DNA of 64,000 bases, taken from NCBI RefSeq assembly GCF_000337795.1, contig NZ_AOLP01000012.1, forward strand, positions 62,001 through 126,000, in the 5' to 3' direction. Under the pieces are notes generated by a model. The model searched no databases and had not been told where the DNA came from. It saw nothing but the letters and a program-made list of their open reading frames with translations. The position numbers and the translations under genes are program-made. Below are positions 18,424 through 26,032 of this stretch, piece by piece (position 1 is the stretch's first letter; each line of letters starts with the position of its first letter). The stretch is from Haloferax denitrificans ATCC 35960 (lineage in GTDB: Archaea; Halobacteriota; Halobacteria; Halobacteriales; Haloferacaceae).

Positions 18424-20601
18424 ATGACTCACAACACTCCCAACAACACCCAATACACACAATCGCCCCTCAGGCACGTACTGCGCGGGCTCGTCGCGGG
18501 CGAAGCCCGCCGCGGCTCGCACCTCCGCGGTGACCGCCGCGGGGCCTCGGCCATCCTCGGCACGATGCTCGCGTTCGCGCTCGTCGTCTCGCTCGTCGCG
18601 ATGGTGCAGGTCTCGGCGGTCCCCGCGTGGAACCAACAGACCGAGTTCGAACACCTCACGGCCGCCGAGACCGACTTCGCCGCGTTCGACGAGAGCGTCG
18701 CGAAGGCCGTCGACGGCCGGCAGACCCGCGCGACCCTCGACGCCGGCGTCGACTACCCGACCCGCGCGCTGTTCGTCTCGCCCGCCGCCGGCTCCGGAAG
18801 CCTCCGGACGACCGACCCCGCGACGGCCCGCATCTCCGGGGCGGTCGCGACCGGCGAGACCGGCACCTACTGGGACGGCTCCGAACACGCGTTCGACACC
18901 CAGCAGTTCGTCTACCGCCCCGACTACCGGTACCTCCAGAGCGAGCCCTCGCTCGTCCACGAGGGGACCGCACAGTACACCGCCTACGCGGGGAGCGAGG
19001 TCGGCGCGACCCAGTCGCTCGTCGACGGAACCAAGGTCTCTCTCGTCTTCCTCGAAGGCGACATCGACACCGCGACGAGCGAGGCGACCACCTTCGGCGT
19101 CGTGCCCCTGAGCGCCGGCACCGACTACATCACGGTCACCGACGCGGGCACGCCAATCACCATCTCGGTCCCCACTCAGCTCTCCGAAGACGCGTGGCGC
19201 GACCTGCTGGCCGACGAGCCGAACGTCCGCTCTATCGCCTACGCGACCGGCACCGACTCCAACACCCTGACGGTCGAACTCGAACCCGGCAAGACCTACG
19301 ACCTGCGGCTCTCGCGGGTCGGCATCGACACACCCGGCGCGCTCCAAGCGCCCGCCTACATCGTCGACGTCGAGGGCGACAACGCCGTCGTCCCGCCGGG
19401 CGCGAGCCACCGGGCCGTCGTCGAGGTCCGCGACGCGCAGAACAACCCCGTCCCCAACGCGGTCGTCAGGGCCAGCCCCGGCCTGACCGCCGAAAGCGGC
19501 CGGGTCGTCGCGCGCGACACCGGCACCGTCTCGACCGTCACCGATTCGGACGGCCGCGCGACGTTCGTCTACACCGCGACCGGGAGCATCGACGGCGTCG
19601 TCAACGACGAGTTCGACGTGGTCGTCAAGAACGCCGCGGGCGCGACCGTCGACCGCGTGACCTTCGACGTACAGCTCCGCGAGGGCGGCGTCACCGACCC
19701 GCTCCGCGGGCTCGTGGCCGCCGTCGACGACCCCGGCTTCGTCTACGCCGACGTCGACGGCAACGGCGAGTTCGACGGCGCGGACTACCGCGTCAACAAC
19801 ACCGGCACGGGCGGCGACGTGAAATACGACGCCGGCACCGACCGGCTCGTCGTCCCGCCGAGCACCGGAACCATCGTCTCCGACCGCGACGTCACCCTCG
19901 CGGGCGACGGCGTCTCGCTCCACGTCGACGTCGTCGCCACCGGCTCGAACAGCAAAATCGACGTCGACGCCGGAAGCGGCTCGCTGGCCGCGGTCGGCGT
20001 CAGCGTCACCTCGGTGTCGGGCAAGGACATCACCGTGACCGCGGGCGACGAAATCGACCTCTCCGGCGCGTCAGTCACGCAGGGAAGCAAAGCCAGCCTC
20101 TCTATCGAGGCCGGCGGCGACATCGACCTCGACAACGCCGGGGTGACGGTCGCACAGGACAGCAACAGCCTCCGCGTCGTCTCGACGAACGGCTTCGTCA
20201 GCGCCCGGAGCGCCGACATCAGCGGGAAGGGCGACATCCGCATCGACGGCACGGACGGCGTCGACCTCGCCGGAGCCGGCCTCTCGGGGGTCAAGGACAA
20301 CGGCGCGCTCGACGTCGTCTCCGCGCGCGGCGGGGTCAACCTCAACGGGGTGGTCATGCTCGGCGACGGCGACATCGTCGTCGACGCCGAGGGCAACGTC
20401 TTCGTCGTCGGCGCGAACATCGCCTCGACCAAGACGGACGTGGTGATAACCTCCGACAGCGGGATGGTCAGCGGCCGCGAGGCCGCCATCTCCGCCGAGG
20501 ACGACGTGACCATCACCGCGGCGGTCCGCATCTACCTGCCCGACTCCTCTATCGAAGACGAGGACGCGCCCGAACTGAACGCGCCCGAAAAGGAGGTCTG
20601 A
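18424..20601 (+). CDS. Large pilin-like surface protein with Ig-like and beta-helix regions
   Basis: A 725-residue protein. Residues about 38-70 hold a type IV pilin-like segment: a short charged stretch (RGDRRGASAILGTM) followed by a hydrophobic helix AFALVVSLVAMVQVSAVPAW. A core of about 250 residues shared with the next gene follows (YWDGSEHAFDTQQFVYRPDY, SLVFLEGDID, ISVPTQLSEDAWRDLLADE). Next comes a Big_1-like Ig domain (RDAQNNPVPNAVV, DGRATFVYTA). The last 230 residues are short strand repeats (GGDIDLDNAGVTVAQ, KGDIRIDGTDGVDLAGAGL) like a right-handed beta-helix. It starts 4 bases after the membrane platform gene, so it is probably a substrate or partner of that machine. Confidence 0.85.
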   Translation: MTHNTPNNTQYTQSPLRHVLRGLVAGEARRGSHLRGDRRGASAILGTMLAFALVVSLVAMVQVSAVPAWNQQTEFEHLTAAETDFAAFDESVAKAVDGRQTRATLDAGVDYPTRALFVSPAAGSGSLRTTDPATARISGAVATGETGTYWDGSEHAFDTQQFVYRPDYRYLQSEPSLVHEGTAQYTAYAGSEVGATQSLVDGTKVSLVFLEGDIDTATSEATTFGVVPLSAGTDYITVTDAGTPITISVPTQLSEDAWRDLLADEPNVRSIAYATGTDSNTLTVELEPGKTYDLRLSRVGIDTPGALQAPAYIVDVEGDNAVVPPGASHRAVVEVRDAQNNPVPNAVVRASPGLTAESGRVVARDTGTVSTVTDSDGRATFVYTATGSIDGVVNDEFDVVVKNAAGATVDRVTFDVQLREGGVTDPLRGLVAAVDDPGFVYADVDGNGEFDGADYRVNNTGTGGDVKYDAGTDRLVVPPSTGTIVSDRDVTLAGDGVSLHVDVVATGSNSKIDVDAGSGSLAAVGVSVTSVSGKDITVTAGDEIDLSGASVTQGSKASLSIEAGGDIDLDNAGVTVAQDSNSLRVVSTNGFVSARSADISGKGDIRIDGTDGVDLAGAGLSGVKDNGALDVVSARGGVNLNGVVMLGDGDIVVDAEGNVFVVGANIASTKTDVVITSDSGMVSGREAAISAEDDVTITAAVRIYLPDSSIEDEDAPELNAPEKEV
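20591..20598 (+). promoter_or_regulatory. Shine-Dalgarno sequence for the GTG-start gene at 20605
   Basis: AGGAGGTC lies seven bases before a GTG start and overlaps the end of the preceding gene. A strong ribosome binding site is notable in a window where most first genes look leaderless, and it decides the start of the downstream gene. Confidence 0.75.
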
Positions 20602-20604
20602 GCC

Positions 20605-22332
20605 GTGTCTCGCCTCTCTCTCGACTCCCGCGGCGTCTCGGAAATCCTCGGGCTGGTCTTCGCGTTCGGGCTGGTCGTGTCGGTCATCGCGGTGGTCCAA
20701 CTCGCGGGCACGCCCGTCTGGACCGCCGGCGACGAGGCCGACCACAGCGCCAGCGTCTCGACCGACCTCGCGTCGCTCGACTCGCAGGTGTTCCGCGTCT
20801 CCGGCGACGAGTCCGGCAGTCGCGTCGCGGTCGACTCGGACGTGTCGTACCCCGAGCGGTACCTCGTGGTCTCGCCGCCCGACAGCGTCGGGACCTTCCG
20901 GGTCGACGGCGCGGACACCGTGACGGTCACGGGCGTCTCCGCGGTCGGTCCCGAAGCGGTGTTCTGGGACGGCACGACCCGCACCTACGAGACCGGTGCC
21001 ATCGTCTACGAGGCCAACTACGCCGAGCGCGACGAGGCGCGGATGGTGCTCGAAAGCGGCGTCTCGTACCTCGACACCGACGGCACCCCCGTCGTCCACC
21101 GCCAGTCGCTCGTCCGCGGCACGACCGTCACGCTCGTGTTCTTCGAGGGCGACCTCGACGGCCACACGACCGCCGGCGACACCGTGGCGCTCGCGCCCGT
21201 CTCCGTGCGCTCCGAGTCGTTGCCGGTGTACAACGCCACCGACCCGGTCCGCATCTCCGTGCCGACCTACCTCTCGGAGGACGCGTGGGTCGACCTCATG
21301 GCCGAGGAACCCCACGCGCAGGTCGTCTCCCACGTCGCCAGCGGCGACCACGCGGTCGTCACTATCGAACTCGACGCGGGCGTCCGCTACGACTTCCGCG
21401 TCGCCCGCCTCGGCGTCGGCGAGGCCGTCGAACCCGACCCCGCCGCCTACGCCATCGCGGTCGAAGGCGAGGACGCCGCGGTCCCCTCGGGCGGCCGCGA
21501 GACGCTCGCCGTCCGCGCGTTCGACCGCTACGGCGCGCCCGCCGCGGGCGCGACGCTGACCGTCAGCCCGTCGACCCCGCTCGGCGGCACCGTCGCCCCG
21601 ACCGCCGGGGCGACCGCCGTCACCGACGAGTCCGGCCGCGCGAGCTTCACGTACACCGCGCCCGACGACGTGACCGATATCGAACACGACTCCGTCACCG
21701 TCACCCTCGACGGGGCGTCCGGCCCCGGTGCGACGGTCACCCTCCCGCTGGAAGTCCGCGGGACGGGCGAGACCTACGAGGTCAGAAACACCACCCCGGC
21801 GACGCCGGAGCCCGAAGACGACTTCGACATCGACGACGGCGAGGTCGTCCCGTCGGACGACTTCACGGGCGAGTTCAAACTGCTCGGGAGCGCCATCTCG
21901 GACGGGTGGCGCGACGTCCCCGTCTCCGTCACCTTCGTCGTCGACGGCGAGCCGCACCACTCCGCGGACTGGGACAACGTGAACGACCGCCGGTCCCACT
22001 CGTTCAGCGTGACTGGCGACTCCGGTGACACGCTCGCCATCGTCGCCGCCACCGACGGCTACGTCACGGCCGACTCGTCGGTCGACCACAGACAGGTCGC
22101 GGTCCTCCGCGACGGCGACCGGGTCCCGAGGATACGGGGCTACAACGGACAGGACGACGCCGCCGAGTTCGTCGCCCCCTACATCAGCGACGACGGGCGC
22201 ACCATGGACCTCGCCGACAACCAGGCCATCTTCCTGTTCGAACTCGGAACGACCGACACGGACAGTCCGGCCTTCGACATGCAGGACGTGGTCATCCTCG
22301 TGACCCTCTGGGAAGACGGAGGTGAGCGCTGA
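20605..22332 (+). CDS. Large pilin-like surface protein, paralogue of the preceding gene
   Basis: A 575-residue protein with the same layout as its upstream neighbour: pilin-like N-terminus (SRGVSEILGLVFAFGLVVSV, hydrophobic helix to about residue 40), a shared core (VFWDGTTRTYETGAIVYEAN, TVTLVFFEGDLDG, ISVPTYLSEDAWVDLMAEE), then a Big_1-like Ig domain (FDRYGAPAAGATLTV, TDESGRASFTYTAPDD). The C-terminal 190 residues differ, with an acidic linker and a beta-rich domain ending DMQDVVILVTLWEDGGER. The GTG start is supported by the SD sequence three bases upstream of the previous stop. Last gene of the pilus-like operon. Two such paralogues in a row suggest a heteromeric structure or minor pilins. 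Confidence 0.85.
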   Translation: MSRLSLDSRGVSEILGLVFAFGLVVSVIAVVQLAGTPVWTAGDEADHSASVSTDLASLDSQVFRVSGDESGSRVAVDSDVSYPERYLVVSPPDSVGTFRVDGADTVTVTGVSAVGPEAVFWDGTTRTYETGAIVYEANYAERDEARMVLESGVSYLDTDGTPVVHRQSLVRGTTVTLVFFEGDLDGHTTAGDTVALAPVSVRSESLPVYNATDPVRISVPTYLSEDAWVDLMAEEPHAQVVSHVASGDHAVVTIELDAGVRYDFRVARLGVGEAVEPDPAAYAIAVEGEDAAVPSGGRETLAVRAFDRYGAPAAGATLTVSPSTPLGGTVAPTAGATAVTDESGRASFTYTAPDDVTDIEHDSVTVTLDGASGPGATVTLPLEVRGTGETYEVRNTTPATPEPEDDFDIDDGEVVPSDDFTGEFKLLGSAISDGWRDVPVSVTFVVDGEPHHSADWDNVNDRRSHSFSVTGDSGDTLAIVAATDGYVTADSSVDHRQVAVLRDGDRVPRIRGYNGQDDAAEFVAPYISDDGRTMDLADNQAIFLFELGTTDTDSPAFDMQDVVILVTLWEDGGER

Positions 22333-22452
22333 GGACGCCGACCCACCGCCGCCGCGCTCGTCAGGAGCGCCGACCCATTCTTTCGGTCTTTTTTCCCGTC
22401 GCGTCCGCGCGACCGCCGTATCGTTAACACCCGCGCCGCCGTAGGGCCGCGT

Positions 22453-23157
22453 ATGTCGTTCGACTCCGACCGCGTCTCGACGGTCACGTTCGACTCGTAC
22501 AGCACCCTCGTCGACGTCGACGCCGCCGAGAAGGCGCTCGCCGCGCGCGTCGCCGACCCCGAACCCGTCTCGAAGCTGTGGCGGTCGCGGTCGCTCGAAT
22601 ACACGTTCGTCGGCAACCACGTCGACGAGTACGAACCCTTCTACGAGGTCAACCGCGCGGCGCTCCAGTACGCGCTGGACGCCCACGACGTGTCGGTCTC
22701 GGCGGGCGAGCGCGACGAGATTCTCTCGGTCTATCACGAACTCGACGTGTTCGACGACGTGCGCGACGCGGTCGGCCGCCTCCGCGACGCCGGCTACGAC
22801 TGCTACGTCGTCTCGAACGGGAACCCCGAGATGCTCGACTCGATGGTCGACCACGCCGACATCCGCGACCTCCTCGACGGCGTCGTCAGCGCCGACGAGG
22901 TCGGGGTGTTCAAACCCGACGCGGAGCTCTACCGCCACGCGGCCGCCCGAACCGGGACGCCCATCGACGAAATCGCCCACGCGACCGCCGGCTGGTTCGA
23001 CGTGATGGGGGCGCAACACGCCGGGATGCAGGGCGTCTGGGTCGACCGCAAGGACTCGCCGTGGGAACCGTTCGGGCCGGAACCCGACCTCGCCGTTTCC
23101 GACCTCACGACGCTCGTCGACACGCTCGTCGGCGACGACCGCGAGACGACGGACTGA
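22453..23157 (+). CDS. HAD-superfamily hydrolase (haloacid dehalogenase type II-like)
   Basis: A 234-residue cytoplasmic hydrolase. HAD motif I appears as VTFDSYSTLVDVD (nucleophile Asp), motif II as CYVVSNGNPEML, motif III as GVFKPDAELYRHAA, and the final motif as HATAGWFDVMGAQHAGMQG. The order and the SNG motif match the type II 2-haloacid dehalogenase subfamily, although many haloarchaeal members are phosphatases with unknown substrates. The motif I second Asp is replaced by Ser/Tyr (DSYST), typical for this dehalogenase-like subgroup. It has no operon partner; a 120-base gap follows the pilus-like operon. Confidence 0.88.
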   Translation: MSFDSDRVSTVTFDSYSTLVDVDAAEKALAARVADPEPVSKLWRSRSLEYTFVGNHVDEYEPFYEVNRAALQYALDAHDVSVSAGERDEILSVYHELDVFDDVRDAVGRLRDAGYDCYVVSNGNPEMLDSMVDHADIRDLLDGVVSADEVGVFKPDAELYRHAAARTGTPIDEIAHATAGWFDVMGAQHAGMQGVWVDRKDSPWEPFGPEPDLAVSDLTTLVDTLVGDDRETTD

Positions 23158-23187
23158 CGCCGCGTCCCCGCCCGCGCTCGGCGTTCA

Positions 23188-23607
23188 ATGCCATCTGTTC
23201 ACAATACTGATGTTACTGGCGAGCCATCTGTCTGGATGGAACGGCGGCGCGTGAAAGGCGGGATTCTGGCCGCCATCGGGTTCATTCTGTCTCCGCTTTC
23301 GTGGTGGAACGACCTCGTGGTCAACCTCCCGCTGGCCTACGCGTTCGGCGTCGCGGTGAGCCTCATCTCCCGAAGCTGGTTTCTCCCGGGCGTCGTCGCG
23401 GGCTACTGGCTGACGAACGTGGTCGGGTTCGTGTTGCTCCACAAGGGCGCGGTCGACGCGGTATCGGCCGAATCACACCCGTACACTCGCCGGCGATTCG
23501 CCAAGGACTTCGCCATCTCCATCGGGTACACCGCGCTCGTGGTGCTTTTGATATGGTTCGGCTTCCTCAGCGTTCCCGACGGCCTGCTCGCGGCGCTCGG
23601 TCGCTGA
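23188..23607 (+). CDS. Small multi-pass membrane protein, function unknown
   Basis: A 139-residue protein with three or four hydrophobic segments (GILAAIGFILSPLSWW, LAYAFGVAVSLI, VVAGYWLTNVVGFVLLH, YTALVVLLIWFGFLSV). I do not recognise a characterised family. An internal ATG at 23236 (MERRRVKGG) gives a more membrane-protein-like start and is a good alternative; the first 16 residues are polar. It lies 30 bases after the HAD gene in the same direction and converges with the surface-protein gene at 23698. Confidence 0.75.
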   Translation: MPSVHNTDVTGEPSVWMERRRVKGGILAAIGFILSPLSWWNDLVVNLPLAYAFGVAVSLISRSWFLPGVVAGYWLTNVVGFVLLHKGAVDAVSAESHPYTRRRFAKDFAISIGYTALVVLLIWFGFLSVPDGLLAALGR

Positions 23608-23697
23608 GTTCGGTCGGCCGGTCGGGCCGGCGCTCGCCGTCAAAAATAGCTCCGAGCCGACCCGGTGGTGGGTCCGAGTCGGCCGGTAGTCGGCGGT

Positions 23698-24861
23698 TCA
23701 GTTCTCCGTTTCGTTGTGGATGGGCGTCTCCGTCGGTGGCGGAGTCTCACTCATCGGTTCGTCAGTAGTCGTTTCGTCGTCGGTGGTCGTTGTCTCGTCG
23801 TCGGTGGTCGTTGTCTCGTCGTCAGTAGTCGTGGTCTCTGATTCTTCAGTAGTCGTCGTCTCTGGTTCTTCAGTAGTCGTGGTCTCTGGCTCGTCAGTCG
23901 TCGTCTCTGGTTCTTCAGTCGTCGTCTCTGGTTCTTCAGTTGTCGTCTCTGGCTCGTCGGTCGTCGTGGTCTCTGGCTCGTCAGTCGTCGTTGTCTCCGG
24001 TTCGTCAGTAGTCGGTTCCTCCGTAGTCGGTTCCTCACCGACAGTCACGACTGCGTCGTCGGTGACGGGCGTCCCGTTCACCGTGTACGGACCGTCCTCA
24101 GTCCCGTTGGAGGTGAGGAAGTCGAGCGTCTGGTTGTCGTTAGTGTCGAGGTGCGCCTGCGCGGTCAGATTGGCGCTCTCGTTCAGCGGTTCGAGGAGCG
24201 GCACGCTGACGTTCTCCTGCTCACCGGGTTCGAGGTAGTCGGTCGCGCCGATGACCGAGCCGTTCTCGTCGAGGATGGCGATGTAGCCACCTTCGGAGAG
24301 GTTCGCGCTCGCGACGGTCACGTTACTGCCGTCGGACTCCTGGTCGTCGAACTGGAGCGTCGCGTTCGGCTCCTCGGGTTCGGGCTGTTCGCCCACGGTG
24401 AGCGTCGTCAGCTCGCCGAAGTCGCGCGTCTCGATACCGTGGATGTACGTCCCGTCTTCGAGACCCGTCGTGTTGACGTCGAACGCGATGGTCTCCGTCT
24501 CGTTCGGGTTCAGCGCCCAGCCGGTTCGGACGACCACGTCGCCTTCGAGTCGGAACTCGACGCACTGAATCATCGGCACGTCGTTCGGGTTGGTGATGTC
24601 CGCCGACACCGTCACCTCCTCGCCGGGTTCGACGTCGGACGGCGCGGAGAGGTTGCTCACCCCGAACGATTCGTAGGTCCCGTTGCTCGGATACGTACAG
24701 TACTGCGTCTGTGTCTGCGTCTGCGTTTGTGTCTGTGTCTGGGTCGGTTGTTCTACCTGTGCCTGCTGTGTGTCGACCGCCGCCAGTCCGGTCCCCGTCG
24801 CCGCCGCCGCGACGAGAGCGACGACGACGAGGACGCCGGCGATACGTGTTCGTGTGCTCAT
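23698..24861 (-). CDS. Secreted Thr-rich surface protein with CARDB-like and DUF7282-like domains
   Basis: A 387-residue exported protein. Residues 1-30 are a Sec-type signal (RTRIAGVLVVVALVAAAATG), followed by a QTQTQTQ low-complexity stretch, a CARDB-like beta domain (SAPSDVEPGEEVTVSADITN) and a second domain of the kind called DUF7282 in haloarchaea (VTVASANLSEGGYIAILDEN, HLDTNDNQTLDFLTSN). The last 110 residues are EPETTT/DDETTT repeats, a likely O-glycosylated stalk. It ends ETPIHNETEN with no visible PGF-type sorting signal or membrane helix, so anchoring is unclear. Start chosen at 24861; 19 further upstream codons in frame are unlikely to be translated. Confidence 0.82.
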   Translation of the reverse strand: MSTRTRIAGVLVVVALVAAAATGTGLAAVDTQQAQVEQPTQTQTQTQTQTQTQYCTYPSNGTYESFGVSNLSAPSDVEPGEEVTVSADITNPNDVPMIQCVEFRLEGDVVVRTGWALNPNETETIAFDVNTTGLEDGTYIHGIETRDFGELTTLTVGEQPEPEEPNATLQFDDQESDGSNVTVASANLSEGGYIAILDENGSVIGATDYLEPGEQENVSVPLLEPLNESANLTAQAHLDTNDNQTLDFLTSNGTEDGPYTVNGTPVTDDAVVTVGEEPTTEEPTTDEPETTTTDEPETTTTDEPETTTEEPETTTEEPETTTDEPETTTTEEPETTTTEESETTTTDDETTTTDDETTTTDDETTTDEPMSETPPPTETPIHNETEN

Positions 24862-25361
24862 GTGTCTGCAATGACAATCTACCGACGCCGCCGGCAAAAG
24901 GTGACGAGATAGTTTCAATAGTTTCGCGCGCGGGCTGTCAGTTTACCTGACGGTGTAGACGGTTAGTCTGTCTCTGATTCCGATACTGGTGGCCTCTTGA
25001 CCGATTTTCTCGCAACAGTTCACGACACACGACATTTCACGCGAGACGCTATTCCTTAACTGTCAGAAAAGCGAGTAAGTCGCCGAAGCTAACGGGGTAG
25101 TCTCTCGTTTATTCGAACGTCTTGACAGTTTGAGTGACGGGAGCGACTGAGCGTTTCGAAACCGGGACGGTGTCCCGTCGGCGACGGTCTCGGGAACCGT
25201 CCCGAACCGCCGTTCCAGACTTCCCACTCGGGTATCGATTTGCGCCTGACGTTGCGTAGTTCGAACTACAATCGGTGTTGACGTGACATTCGGGGTCGAA
25301 TACGAGAAAACACACTCACAATATCCAAAACTTCTTGTACCCGTGTCGTATTTGGTCGTGT
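24862..25361. other. Intergenic region between surface protein and small zinc-finger gene
   Basis: 500 bases, less G+C-rich than the flanks. An inverted repeat GGGACGGT (about 25163) with ACCGTCCC (about 25195) can form a hairpin. AATATCC near 25320 could serve as a promoter element for the gene at 25362. Frames on both strands here are broken or lack coding bias; no RNA gene recognised. Confidence 0.45.
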
Positions 25362-25511
25362 ATGAGCGAATCCAACGAGAATTCGCGGATCGCACCGTAC
25401 ACGGAGTACTCGCGCACCCGTTCTCGGTGCCCTCGATGCGGGACCTCGGTCCCGACGGAGGCGGTCGGCGACGCGCTGTGTGCGAGTTGCAAGACGGACG
25501 TATCCATCTGA
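25362..25511 (+). CDS. 49-residue zinc-finger microprotein (CxxC-CxxC)
   Basis: A short gene of 49 codons plus TGA. The product begins MSESNENSRIAPYTEYSR and has the pattern SRCPRCGTSVP then ALCASCKTDVSI, two CxxC knuckles 14 residues apart that would bind one zinc ion. Its TGA (25509-25511) overlaps the ATG of the next small gene (25511-25513) by one base, a strong sign of translational coupling. Small zinc-finger proteins of this kind are common in haloarchaea and mostly uncharacterised. It is too short for usual gene finders. Confidence 0.8.
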   Translation: MSESNENSRIAPYTEYSRTRSRCPRCGTSVPTEAVGDALCASCKTDVSI

Positions 25512-25699
25512 TGAGTACGGCCGCACCCCACAGTTCCGGCGAACTGGCGGACGCACCCGTGTTCGACCTCGAATGCATCTACGACGACCCGGAGAACCCG
25601 ACCGAACTGACGGTCTTCTCCCCGAAGTCGGAGGAGTTGACCACCTCGTGGATTACGGTCGACCGCGGGAGCGCCGTCTCGCTGGACGATATCGCGTAG
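25511..25699 (+). CDS. 62-residue haloarchaeal protein coupled to the zinc-finger gene
   Basis: The product starts MSTAAPHSSGELADAPVFDL and continues ECIYDDPENPTELTVFSPKS, ending ITVDRGSAVSLDDIA. It is acidic, with several predicted strands, and resembles the small haloarchaeal family I know as DUF7511. Its ATG overlaps the stop of the zinc-finger gene, so the pair is probably co-translated. Function unknown; the constant pairing suggests a two-part regulatory or adaptor unit. Confidence 0.8.
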   Translation: MSTAAPHSSGELADAPVFDLECIYDDPENPTELTVFSPKSEELTTSWITVDRGSAVSLDDIA

Positions 25700-25768
25700 G
25701 TGTTCGGCGGGCGACGTTTTTGTTTTTTATTGTTCAACTGATAGTTTCGGATTCGGCTCCATAGATGC

Positions 25769-25826
25769 CTTGCTGTCGCTCGGCGTTGTGAGGTATCAGA
25801 ACGTGGATTGGGGCGGATTCGAGACC
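25769..25826. repeat. Distal att-like copy of the tRNA-Val 3' end and its downstream flank
   Basis: Aligns with 27354-27411 at a constant offset of 1585 bases with only a handful of mismatches. The shared core includes TTGGGGCGGATTCGA (tRNA T-arm and acceptor, complementary strand) and the flank TGCTGTCGCTCG. The match extends about 30 bases past the tRNA end, so it is a duplicated attachment site rather than chance. Confidence 0.75.
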
Positions 25827-25853
25827 TTGGCAAGTCAGCGAGTGCACACCCAT

Positions 25854-26020
25854 ATGAGCGAACTCGAACACTCGCGCCAGAAGAAGCCGTAGAACAGTAC
25901 CTCGATTCGAGAGGGTCAGACGCTTCGACCAGCACCATTCAAAACCACAGATACAGACTCAAGCATTCGGAAGTGGTGTGCTGAGCATGGACTGAGAAAG
26001 CACGAGTGCTCTTCAAAGGA
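25854..26020 (+). pseudogene. Truncated, frameshifted tyrosine recombinase (integrase) N-terminus
   Basis: Reading from ATG 25854 gives MSELE, then a one-base loss near 25867-25870 shifts the frame to PEEAVEQYLDSRGSDASTST followed by IQNHRYRLKH. A second shift near 25965 gives RKWCAEHGL. Restoring one C in the first shift yields MSELEPLAPEEAVEQYLDSR, the usual start of haloarchaeal XerC/D-like integrases (SAM-like core-binding domain). Homology fades after about 26000 and the catalytic domain (R..HxxR..Y) is absent. It lies directly beside the distal att-like repeat, as expected for an integrase gene at the edge of its element. Not functional. Confidence 0.8.
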
Positions 26021-26032
26021 GCACGTGAATAT

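Noticed and set aside
15690-18425. Very long open frame on the minus strand opposite the pilus-like genes (911 codons)
   Set aside because: It mirrors genes with clear protein motifs on the plus strand. In high-GC DNA the antisense frame of a real gene often stays open; the product is Arg/Gly/Asp-rich without domains.
18627-22028. 1133-codon plus-strand frame overlapping the two pilin-like genes
   Set aside because: Arg/His-rich sequence with no motifs, in a different frame from the two genes that have signal, core and Ig features and a Shine-Dalgarno sequence at the second start.
20071-23019. 982-codon minus-strand frame across the pilin-like and HAD genes
   Set aside because: It crosses gene boundaries of the opposite strand and has no recognisable domain.
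23750-24030. Tandem repeat array at the end of the Thr-rich gene as a separate non-coding repeat
   Set aside because: The repeats are in frame and encode EPETTT/DDETTT stalk units of the surface protein, so they are part of the gene.
25063-25578. 171-codon minus-strand frame over the zinc-finger region
   Set aside because: It covers the intergenic region and the antisense of the two small genes; composition and lack of motifs argue against it, while the plus-strand pair has CxxC motifs and an ATGA-type overlap.
25803-25830. Possible second tRNA at the distal repeat
   Set aside because: Only the T-arm and acceptor part is present; the D-arm, anticodon arm and 5' acceptor strand are missing, so it is an attachment-site copy and not a tRNA gene.
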